Source: Phaseolus vulgaris
Taxonomy: Eukaryota > Streptophyta > Magnoliopsida > Fabales > Fabaceae
Reading direction: 5' to 3'
DNA: 64,000 nucleotides
NCBI RefSeq assembly: GCF_000499845.2
Contig: NC_023751.2
Location: 36,135,309 to 36,199,308, forward strand
Shown here: positions 22,985 through 32,362 of the stretch, piece after piece
How the letters are laid out: each line of letters starts with the position of its first letter
How positions within the stretch are numbered: the first letter of the stretch is position 1
Position numbers and translations under genes: made by a program
The notes under the pieces: generated by a model
What the model was told of the DNA's origin: nothing
The model's input: only the letters and a program-made list of their open reading frames with translations
The model's database searches: none

Positions 22985-23760
22985 ATTTAAAAAGAAAAAT
23001 GTTTTTCAAAGTGAAAAAACAACCTGTTGATTTGTCGTTTCAATCGGTTAAATCGTGCTTTCAATCGTTTGTTTTTTAAAAATCTCAATAGAATTGGTTA
23101 AGTTTGTTAAATCTGTTTTTCCTTGATTCAAATCTGTTTTGATCCCTAATTCAAAGCCAAAAACGTTTATATAAGAGTGAGATCAAAATACAAAAAGAAA
23201 TTAAAAAATTTCCAAGATTGCTAAAAGCTTTGCATTGGTTAAGGGTGGGATATGAGTTGCAGTATCAGGTGTAATCTTTCCTATTCTTTCTTGTATTTCA
23301 ATTCAGATTTGTAAACTTGAAAGGTATTGGTGTATACAGTCAGAGGGTGTTCTAACTTGTAGTATGTGTTACAAAGAGGGTGAGTGTTCTTGAAGGGTTC
23401 AAGATCACCTCTTTGGTGTTTGTGTTTGTGTAATCTGTGATTGATTGCCTAGTGAAATACTCAGGGATTTCTGGAGACTGGATGTAGTTCAGGTTAAGAG
23501 TGAACTAATATAAATTTTGTGTGTTGAATCTTTCTATCCCTCACTGCCTTAAAAGCTATTTGATTTGTGTTTTTGCAAAGTGCCGATAAAAACAATCAAT
23601 TCACATAAACAACCGATTGATTTTTTTAAATCAATTTTAAAACAGTTTTATTTCTTGACTGATCTGATTGTTTTGTTATGTGATTCTGCATTAATCTTCA
23701 TTCTTGTCTAGTATTTTAAAAAATCTTTCATGAAACAACTCACACCCCTCTTATTTAAAG
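22985..23760 (+). mobile_element. LTR fragment of a large Copia (SIRE-like) element
   Basis: Contains motifs that I associate with SIRE/Maximus LTRs in legumes: repeated TTTCAATCGGTTAAA-like segments near the start, GTGATTGATTGCCTAGTG, CTCAGGGATTTCTGGAGACT, then GATGTAGTTCAGGTTAAGAG, and an end near ACTCACACCCCTCTTA. No internal coding region adjoins. Likely a solo or truncated LTR; ends not fixed. Confidence 0.6.
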
Positions 23761-23989
23761 CCTTTAATTCTAACAAATTGTTCATTAAAAGATTTAATTG
23801 TTTTGATTCCCATTCGAACGTGAATCTTCTCCATTCTAAGAGATCACTTCCAAGTATTATTTTTCTAATATTCGGTATCACAGAAATTAAATATAACCTT
23901 GGATATTTAGTAGTTTCCAACCCATCTATCTTCCCAAACTCTTATGGATTAACTTTGATTTCGTTAATCACTTGATCGAATGAAGTCGT

Positions 23990-25600
23990 AAAGGAAGAAA
24001 CATTATAATAAAGAAAATCGTGTTAGTGATAAAGGAAATCATTCTCTCATAAATGATAAAAGGCTTGATTCTCTCTAGGTTTGATGCCCTGTTTCAACAA
24101 GTAATCATTTATGTATCATTATATCTCAAGCCAACATTATTTAGCAACTAAATAAATAAAAAATCACAAGGTATTTTTCTAATTATTTAATTAGTGATTA
24201 AGATTACTGACTTTACTTATCACTATTTTAATAATTAGTTATGCATGGCCGTCAACCACTTTCTATATTTCAAGCGATTGCGTAAGAATGTTGCATGTTG
24301 GAGAGGTAGATATCTTTAAAACGCTGACATGAGTTGACTTTGTTAATTTTTTTCCATTTTTTGTCTTTTTATCTTTTGTTTCTTCTACTGTTATTTTATT
24401 TATTTAATTCTTAGTATTTTTTATAAGTTAAAATATTAAAATTATATATTCGTTTTTATTATCAGAAAAATTATATATATTAGTTATAATAGTTTTATTA
24501 ATATTAATATTAAAGGTAATATTATTCTTATTATAATAAAACCTTATTATTATTATTAATTTTAGTAATAATATAAAACAAATTATAAAATTATTATTAC
24601 AATAATATATTATTATCATAATAAAAATTTATTTTTATAATAATATATTAATTAAATAATTATAATAATATTGTTGATATTAATTTTATTATTAATTATT
24701 ATAACTAATATTTATTACAGTATTTTATAATATATTTTTATAAATATTAAGAGCTAATAAATACTTTTGCAAAAATTTATAATAATATATTATTATAGTA
24801 ATCATAATAATAAATTAATATTAACAATATTATTAGTGTATTATAATTATTGTTGAATAATCGTAAAGAATAATTATTATAATATTATCCAAAAAATTAA
24901 TTTATTTTTTATATTATTTTAATTTTATTATGATAATAATAAAATATTACTAATAATAATATTTATATTATTACAATAAAATTAATATTATTAACATTAA
25001 TTTTATTATTAGTATTTACTATAATTATATATAATTATTTTTTAAAATAATAATTTTAAAAAACTTAATATTTTGATTTGAACAGATTACTTAATAAAAT
25101 ATCCACTAAAGATTTATATATCAACCTATATCGTAATATTATATTCACTCTCATCCAAAATAATTCTCATGGACTTTTTTTAAACCTTGTGTCAGGTTTA
25201 ATAAATAAGCTTATATATACACTTAAATTTTCTTAGTTCCCAGTATGGCAACATATTACATATCTAGAATCGGGTTGACTTATATATTGTATATATATAG
25301 TACCTTCCTCGCAATTCTATTATATATATACTGAGATATGAGTAAAAGTCAACGAATGCTCTTTTTGTCACCTACCCCTTTTTATATAAGGACTTGAACT
25401 TACCGAGAAAAAATAAAAAAATAAATTAACATTATAACTTGAGACACTATGCAAAGTCAAAGATTTGAACAGATGTCTATCACATGTTTGAGGAACACCA
25501 AATCAGTAACTTATTTACTGCAAAATCACTTGTATATAATTTTTTTTTTATATATGCTCCTTTTAATTTTAATGTATTTTGATGAAAAAAAAATCTATGA
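23990..25600. other. AT-rich desert with AAT/ATT tracts
   Basis: 24420-25060 is nearly pure A/T with degenerate ATT, AAT and ATA triplets. The rest is AT-rich spacer. No gene or element end supported. Confidence 0.55.
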
Positions 25601-25680
25601 GTACATAATCAGAAAGGAAAAGTAAAATAACTAAGACTATTTGAACTGTGAAATTGTAATCTCCATAACTTCAACCAAAC

Positions 25681-26088
25681 ATGACGGTTTCCGAAGCCTT
25701 GCTGAGGGAGACTCCGTTGAGTTCGCCATTCAATCTGACTGACGGACGCGCCAAGGCGGTTGATGTCACCGGTCCTGACGGTGCCAGCGTCCTGGGAACC
25801 CGTCGTGGTGGTGATGGTAGCCGAAGCTACGGCGGTGGCTACGGCGGTGGTGGACGAGGTGGAGGCGGCGGCGGCGGCGGCGGCGGTGCTTGCTACAACT
25901 GTGGAGAGTCCGGTCACCCAGCTAGGGATTGCTTCCAGGGAGGCGGCGGAGACAGGTACGGCGGAGGTGGAGGTAGATATGGTGGCGGCGGAGGAAGGTA
26001 TGACGGCGGCGACGGCGGCGGTGGAAGCTGCTACAACTGTGGGGAGTCTGGGCATTATGCTAGAGAATGGCCATCTAATGCTTGCTGA
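25681..26088 (+). pseudogene. Glycine-rich cold-shock protein (GRP2/CSDP type) pseudogene
   Basis: Plant GRP2-type proteins bind RNA through an N-terminal cold-shock domain and Gly-rich CCHC zinc knuckles. Here only the end of the cold-shock domain survives ([18 protein letters not shown]), followed by a one-base shift at 25737-25743, then [14 protein letters not shown], a Gly-rich stretch, an intact knuckle [14 protein letters not shown], more Gly repeats and a second knuckle whose last Cys is Trp ([17 protein letters not shown] at 26068). The ATG at 25681 is not the family start; it arises from the truncation point. The GC-rich sequence contrasts sharply with AT-rich flanks. Truncation, frameshift and a lost zinc ligand together indicate a dead copy, possibly retroposed, though a short zinc-knuckle protein from the new ATG cannot be excluded. 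Confidence 0.8.
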
Positions 26089-26463
26089 AGTTTGTTTTAG
26101 GATTTTATGTTTATGAATTGCTTTATGTTTTTTATTTCAAGATCGTTTAGGGTTTCAGTGGCTTCTGTTTCGAACTATGAATTTTAATTAGTAGAATAGG
26201 TGTTGGGGAACCCTAAGTGAAGCAGCAGGGAAAAACAAATAAAGTAAAAGAAAATTGACTACGATAAACTATAGCACACCATGCTTGTGTTATTTTTAGT
26301 ATCAGTTTCCAATATATATCATTGAACCTTCTACGTAAACCTGCATGAAGATCAAAACGAAATAAGCAATAAGACTCTGAGAAATGCATAGGAAGCAATT
26401 TATAGCTATATATGATACTTACTTTGAACTACAGAAAATAAGAAAACGCATACCTTTTGAAAA

Positions 26464-26607
26464 TCATCTATTCTTGGGATAAAATATGCCCTTTGTAGTT
26501 GGTGGCTTCTGACCACCGGAGCTTGATGAAGAAGTTGAGCCAGTGCCCTTAGGTGGGGGTTTTGTAGGGCAAATGGCATTCTGAATATTGGTGTTACTGG
26601 AACTCAT
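26464..26607 (-). CDS. Small Ser/Pro-rich basic protein, member C (divergent)
   Basis: A 47-residue intronless frame with no named family known to me. Order: MSSSNTNIQNAICPT, then KPPPKGTGSTSSSSSGG, then QKPPTTKGIFYPKNR. It shares the layout of genes A and B: MSS start, A(I/L)C.T before a Pro cluster, a poly-Ser middle and a short basic end, where PTTKGIFYPKN aligns with PTTQKVFSKKN of A. A TATA box (TATAAATA on the minus strand, near 26697-26704) lies about 90 bases upstream, giving a normal short leader. The CCGCGG block of A and B was not found here. No signal peptide or membrane segment. The GRP2 pseudogene lies 375 bases downstream of the stop. Intact frame plus TATA box support a real gene; function unknown. 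Confidence 0.55.
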   Translation of the reverse strand: MSSSNTNIQNAICPTKPPPKGTGSTSSSSSGGQKPPTTKGIFYPKNR

Positions 26608-26695
26608 TTTCCTAAGACAAACAAAAATTCAAGCTTCTTAAGTAATGGCTCCTTTTGTGTAATTTTTGGCACATCACTTCCAATATCGCCACAGG

Positions 26696-26704
26696 TATTT
26701 ATAA
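26696..26704 (-). promoter_or_regulatory. TATA box of gene C
   Basis: Minus strand CATTATAAATACC, about 90 bases before the ATG at 26607. Confidence 0.5.
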
Positions 26705-26994
26705 TGAAGATTCTAAGCCTGCATTCAAAGGAGGAACTTACCAAGTAATTAATCTGATTGTGATTAATAGGGAATTTACATATATTTTCCTTTTCCACAT
26801 ATACATATGCCGTGAACTAAGGTTTAAATTATTTAATTTATAAAAGATTAAAATATTAGTAAATGTAGTCGTCAAATAAAGGGTCCTTTGGACTTTTAAG
26901 TGAATAATGTATAGCTTTATACAACGAATAATGTATTCCTTACTTCAGTTGGAAGCTCTCCTTAGTTCGAGATAAGGTTGATAAAACGCTAACT

Positions 26995-27062
26995 TTTTAT
27001 GTATAAGGGTTGGACAGTGGTTTCCATTTATTTATTTTTTATTATTAATAAAAAAATAATTA
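26995..27062 (+). mobile_element. LINE 3' tail
   Basis: TGTATAAGGGTTGGACAGTG, then CCATTTATTTATTTTTTATT and ATTAATAAAAAAAT: nearly the same end as the LINE at 48905-48990, with no coding part. Confidence 0.65.
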
Positions 27063-27069
27063 AAGACTA

Positions 27070-28250
27070 TTCACCTTGAATAACCTTTCAATTTACTTTC
27101 CTATCAAAAAATGAGGTTATAAGTATTAAACTATAGATCACTTGGTCATAAGAACTATAATTCATTAAGAGTTTTATATATTTGAATATATCTAGCATTT
27201 TGTAGTGAAACATTGAAGTCATACCAACACCCCGTGTATCAATATTCCAGGAAGGAACTTACCAAGTAACTTGATAGCAATTACAGGAAAACAAATTTAC
27301 ATGGTCGCATATATATATATATATAAAAAAAAAACATTGTCACATATATATGACGTATGTCATATTCTCACCAACCAAAAAAAAAAAATGAAGCATGCAT
27401 GTGGGAAGCAAAAGATACACTTGATTTATGGTGACTTAGAAAAGGTCGTGCCGTGTGCTATAGAATTCTTCTCTTTGGTTTGTAGAAAACACAAAAAATT
27501 TCGTGGAAGTATCATTTTCTAATATCACATGACTTTAATGGTGGAGTAGCTATATCTTTGACTGTTTGAATTAATGTTTGAAATTCTTTAATATTAGAGT
27601 GAAGTTAAATGCTTCTTCTTGCTGCATCTTTTCTTCGTAATTCAGGTATCATTCGAATTGAAGTTTCTGAATGATACCAGGCAAGAGATTTTCATTGCCT
27701 ATCGTTAACTAGTATTTCTGATTTTGTTTCAAAAGTATTTTATTTGTTAAAAAAAAATAAAAGAAAGAGCGAGTTATTATATTCATTATAATTATTGATA
27801 AATATTTTCCCAAGAATGTATTTTATCTTCCTGACTAATATATATATGAAAAGTTTCCATCGTCCTTCGTAGGCTTTTTTTTCTCCTTTTCCCATCTGTT
27901 CATGGTCAATGAAGGATTCTTATTTTAAATCTGATGGTCAAAATCGAATGTTTCTTATGTGAACACAGAACTTTCTCTTCTTTTGCTTCCAATTGGTTGT
28001 TAATTTGAGCTAGGTAAGAGAAAATTGTTCGACTTTACACTTGCACATGTTTGCTAGAGAAAGACTCGTTAACCTAACTTAATTTACTAGAAGTCTACAA
28101 TTTAATTTCCCCTGCTTGAATTCCATCACACCATTAATGTTATTGGAACAAATTCTTCCTAAATTAATGAATTAATGAAGTGCATGATGATAAGTTTCTA
28201 TTGAATTCTTATATTTATTCTCATCATATATATAATTAATTAACTATGTT
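27070..28250. other. Spacer, no gene supported
   Basis: Short TA runs near 27310. An 83-codon frame at 27271-27522 has no recognisable domain. No element ends seen. Confidence 0.45.
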
Positions 28251-28253
28251 GGA

Positions 28254-28400
28254 ATATAAGAAACAGAGAGAAAGAATATTTGATTATTGTGTCTACAAGC
28301 ACTGTTCACGTAAGTTTATATACAGACAAGAGCACCTAAGTACAGACTAAAGATATTAACAGAATAACATAATGGTAACAAGATTATACACTGACTAATA
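28254..28400 (-). repeat. 3' LTR of the minus-strand Copia element
   Basis: On the minus strand a purine tract (ACAGGGGAGGA) is followed by about 147 bases ending CTTATATTCCAACA. The first bases read TATTAG, probably a mutated TGTTAG. Short LTRs of this size are normal for Copia. Confidence 0.65.
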
Positions 28401-30954
28401 TCCTCCCCTGTAAACTTATGGGGGTGGTTCAGTAACCATGAGTTTATGACGGAATTCTAGAAAAGAGGGACCAACAATGGGTTTAGTAAAAGTATCAACT
28501 ATTTGAAATCTGGCAGGGAGATGAAGCAAGCGAATTTTGTTTTGCTGAACATAGTCGCGAACAATGGAGATCTAGTTCGAAATGCTTCGTTCGAGAATGC
28601 ATGATAGGATTGGCACTTAGAAGAACAACTCCCAGATTATCCAAGAAGACCTGTGGTTGAGTGGAGGAAAGGAAAGGTGTAGTTCATGTAGAAGGGATTG
28701 CAACCAAATGACTTCAATTAGAGCTGCAGCAATGCTGCGATATTCAACTTCAGTGCTGCTACGAGATACAACTCGTTGTTTATGTGAGGACCATGCAATG
28801 ATGTTGGGACCATAATAAACACAGTAGCCAGTGGTGGACTTCCTGTCGTCAATATCACTACCCCAGTCAGCGTCACTAAAAGCGCGTATGTCTCTGGAAG
28901 GGCTACGTTGAATGAGCAAGCCATGAGAGCGGGTGCCAACAAGGTAGCGTAAGATGCGCTTGACTGCCTTCCAATGATGCTCCTAAGGATCGTGCATATA
29001 CTGACACACTTTGTTTACAGCATAGGACAACTCAGGACGTGTGACAAGTATGTATTGAAGGGCTCCTACGACAGATCGATACATGGATGGATCAGACAAG
29101 GCAGCGGAGGCATCTTTTGGTATGCGAAGGTTAGTTTGCATGGGGGTGGGTAGAGGTTTGGCAGCATGCATGTTTGTGCGTATAAGAAGATCATGGATAT
29201 ATTTGTGTTGGGACAAGTGTAGACCGCCACTGGAAAGACGTTTGACTTGTACACCGAGAAAGTAATGAAGGGGACCAAGATCCTTGAGAGTGAAACAAGA
29301 GTTGAGCTTGACTATAAGATTCTGAATTTCCTGGGAAGAGGATCCTGTGATGATAATATCATCAACATATATGAGAATAAAAATTGTGTATGAGGGATGA
29401 AACTGCACAAATAAGGAAGAATCACTTTTGATAGCATGAAAACCAAAGGTGTGAAGGGTGTTACTTAGCTTTTGAAACCACGAACGTGGTGCCTGTTTTA
29501 AGCCATATAAGGCTTTGTGAAGTTTGCGAACAAGAAGAGGATTGTCCAACACGAACCCTGGTGGCTGGTGCATATAGACATCCTCCTGTAAGTCTCCATT
29601 CAGAAACGCATTATTTATGTCAATTTGACGAACAACCCAATTAGCAGAGATCGCGTGAGTGAGAACAAGACGAATGGTGGAAGGTTTAACCACAGGACTG
29701 TAAGTGTCATAGTAATCACACCCTGCAGTTTGGCTAAATCCCTTGGCTACAAGGCGAGCTTTGTGCCTATGAAAAGAACCATCTGCATGATATATATTTT
29801 TAAAGAGACATTTGCAGCCAATCGCTTTAGCTCCTTCAGGGAGAGAAGTTGAGGACCAAGTGTTATTGTTGAGAAGGGCATTGTATTCATCAGTCATTGC
29901 TTGACACCAAGGAGGGGAAGAGAGCGCTTCGGCGATGGATGTTGGTGCAGATGGTTGTAAATCAGAGTGTGTATGAAGGACTTTAGGTTTGAAAATACCA
30001 GATTTGGACCACGTTGTCATGTGATGAGTATTGACAGGGCCATGATCAGTGAAGGAGGTGGGCAGCAGGGGAGAAACAATAGGTCGAGAAGTAGTGAGAG
30101 CAGGAGAATCAAAACCGAGTTGAGAAACAGGAGAAGAATTAGCAGCAGGAGAGTGAATAACAGAAATAGCATGGTTCAAAGAATCAGATTCAATATTATC
30201 ATGCACAGGGTGATGAAACTTATATTTAGGAAGGTCATAGGGGAATAATTCTTCATGAAAAATGATATGCCTAGAAATATAAACCTTACCAGTGTTAGAG
30301 AGGCAAATATAACCCTTATTATGAACACTGTAGCTAAGAAAAATGCAGCAAGCGGATTTGAAGTCAAGTTTGTGTTTGTTGTAGGGTCGAAGCAAAGGAT
30401 AACAAGCACACCCAAACATTTTGAAAGTGTTATAATCAGGCAGTTTGTGAAACAACAATTCATAAGGGGATTTATTTTGTAAAACATGGGAAGGCAGCAT
30501 GTTAATGATATACACAACAATTAGAAAGGCTTCACCCCAAAATTTGATGGGTAATGAAGCAGAAGAGAGAAGAGTTAAACCCATATCAGAAATGTGACGA
30601 TGTTTACGTTCGATGGAACCATTTTGCTCATGGGTGTGGGGACAAGTGAAACGATGAAGAATACCATGCATATGAGTGAAACTTTTAAAACATACGAATT
30701 CCTTTGCATTATCAGTTTGGATAGAACGCAGTTTGAAACCAGTTTGATTTTCAGCATATTTTGAAACGAATGAACGAATTTAGGGCTTGTGATTTATTAT
30801 GCAAAAGAAACAACCATGTATGTTTGGTGTGAGCATCTAAAAAGGAGATATAATAGCGAGCACCATTGGAAGCACATACAGGGGCAGGACCCCATATATC
30901 AATAAAAACTAACTCTAAAGGTGCAGTGTATTGAGAAAGAGAGGTGATCCTGCC
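28401..30954 (-). pseudogene. Copia integrase-RT-RNase H pseudogene
   Basis: The minus strand carries, in order, the integrase core (VFIDIWGPAP with the first Asp; IQTDNAKEF; HEQNGSIERKH with the Glu), the integrase C-terminal region, reverse transcriptase (KARLVAKGFSQ; QIDINNAFLNGDL; catalytic YVDDIIITG near 29335-29362) and RNase H ([33 protein letters not shown]). 28983-30671 is one long open frame of 562 codons. Breaks are a TAG at about 28986 where related proteins have Gln, a frameshift near 28650, and frame changes upstream of 30671. Gag, protease and the 5' LTR are missing because a Gypsy LTR begins at 30955. Key catalytic residues survive, so decay is moderate. Confidence 0.92.
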
Positions 30955-31766
30955 TGTTGACCAGAACACTGGAACCTGCCTCGTCAAAGGATCGACGTGC
31001 GCACCGCTTCAAGCTTCCGTTCTTCTTTGAGATCCACCTCAAGAACCTGCAAAAGAACAGAGCGGCGACGCTGCGGCCGATCGCACTCCAACGCCCAAGT
31101 CAGTGACAGAACCACCAAATACTAAGAGCAAGAACACTCAAGAAATCTCAAGGAACCGTGCAATGTTCTCTCTCCCAGTAAGCTCTAGAACTCGTAAGCA
31201 TAAAGAGTATAATTTGAACGTGCGTACCTCAGAAAGTTCGTTGAGAACTCTTATACACCTGGTTACTTTCTCTCTCCTGGCAGTTACAGACCTGGACACG
31301 TGGCTCGCATCCAGTCGTACACGTGCCACCATCTGGAGCCTCCTTGACTTGGGCGCTGCTTCTGATTCTCTTTTTGGCTAAGTTACTTATGCATGGTATT
31401 GCCCAGTGCATAGCTAACTTGGGAGTGCGATCTTTACTGGAACGGGCGAGTTAGGGTGCTCTCGTACACCTTCCCTGTGGTCTCGCCGGCCGCCTTCATA
31501 ATCTGCACCGCCTTCGTCTTCGGCGATGTGCTTGTTCTGGCGATCTCCAATCACTTAGTCGCCTGAGTTTACCATCTGGCGACTTCATCTTCAACTGGGT
31601 GATCGCCGGTTCTGGTATGCTGGAGGTCGGAGCACGCCAACTTAATAACTGGCGATGTCACGAGCCACCCGACTTCCTTCCCTTCTGCAACTCTGGCGCC
31701 TTGTCCACACGCCTACTCTGTGGCTTGGTGCCACGTCATCACTTCCGACTACCAGGGCGGTACACA
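30955..31766 (-). repeat. 3' LTR of a Gypsy-type element
   Basis: Read on the minus strand this starts TGTGTACCGCCC just after a purine tract (AAGATTGGGGGGCT) and ends GGTTCCAGTGTTCTGGTCAA plus CA. It contains a TATA box (GTGTATAAGAG, near 31250), and CACTGACTTGGGCGTTGGAG near its end, a motif I associate with the U5 part of plant Gypsy LTRs. About 812 bases, GC-rich and CpG-rich. No matching 5' LTR occurs in the window, so the element is truncated. Confidence 0.75.
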
Positions 31767-31780
31767 AGCCCCCCAATCTT
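31767..31780 (-). other. Polypurine tract of the Gypsy element
   Basis: Minus strand AAGATTGGGGGGCT, directly before the LTR start. It fixes the orientation of the element as minus. Confidence 0.65.
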
Positions 31781-32362
31781 AAGCGAAAACTTGTCCAGCG
31801 AAAAGACTGAAAGAGTCACGTCAACACCGGTCTACGTGGCACTGACGCAGAATTCCAAGCGGTTGTACTTTCTGCTTCTCTGACGCTCCACCAAACCCCT
31901 CACCCATCGTTCGACACGTGGCTTCATCAACGGTTACCTTCAGTTACCGTTTGCGCTTCCCAAACCCATTTCGAAAAAACTCTTAAACCCATTTTCACTC
32001 TACTGTTCCATCACTTTTCTTCGTATTCTCAAACGCTCTCACCTTCTTCTGCGAAAAACTCTCAGCGTTCTTCAACATTCTGAATCACCAGCATCCTTCA
32101 TCGTCTTCCTGATCATCAAAAGGTACCTCCTTTCCTTCTTCTGCTTGTTTTTCTTGCATTTTAACCGATTCGCATCATCCTGTAACTGTCTGGTGCATAC
32201 GTTGTGGGTTGTTTTTCCATTTCTCCTTTCTCGTAGCTTAGGGCTTCGTCGATCGTTGCAACGAACCTTCGTTCGTTCGCTTTTCACCCTTCTCCCATGA
32301 TCGAGTCAGCCTCTGCGAACCCTGATCATTTTTCCTTTTCTTCTTCCTTTGCAGCTTCGAGA
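31781..32362 (+). promoter_or_regulatory. Leader of the antisense gene, with a 5' UTR intron
   Basis: Plus-strand region before the ATG at 32363. The sequence AAAAG/GTACC (donor at 32123) and TTTGCAG/CTTCG (acceptor ending 32354) with a T-rich interior mark a probable 232-base leader intron. A longer frame opens at 32297 inside it, but the spliced model gives the ATG nine bases into the second exon. The transcription start is not visible. Confidence 0.5.
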
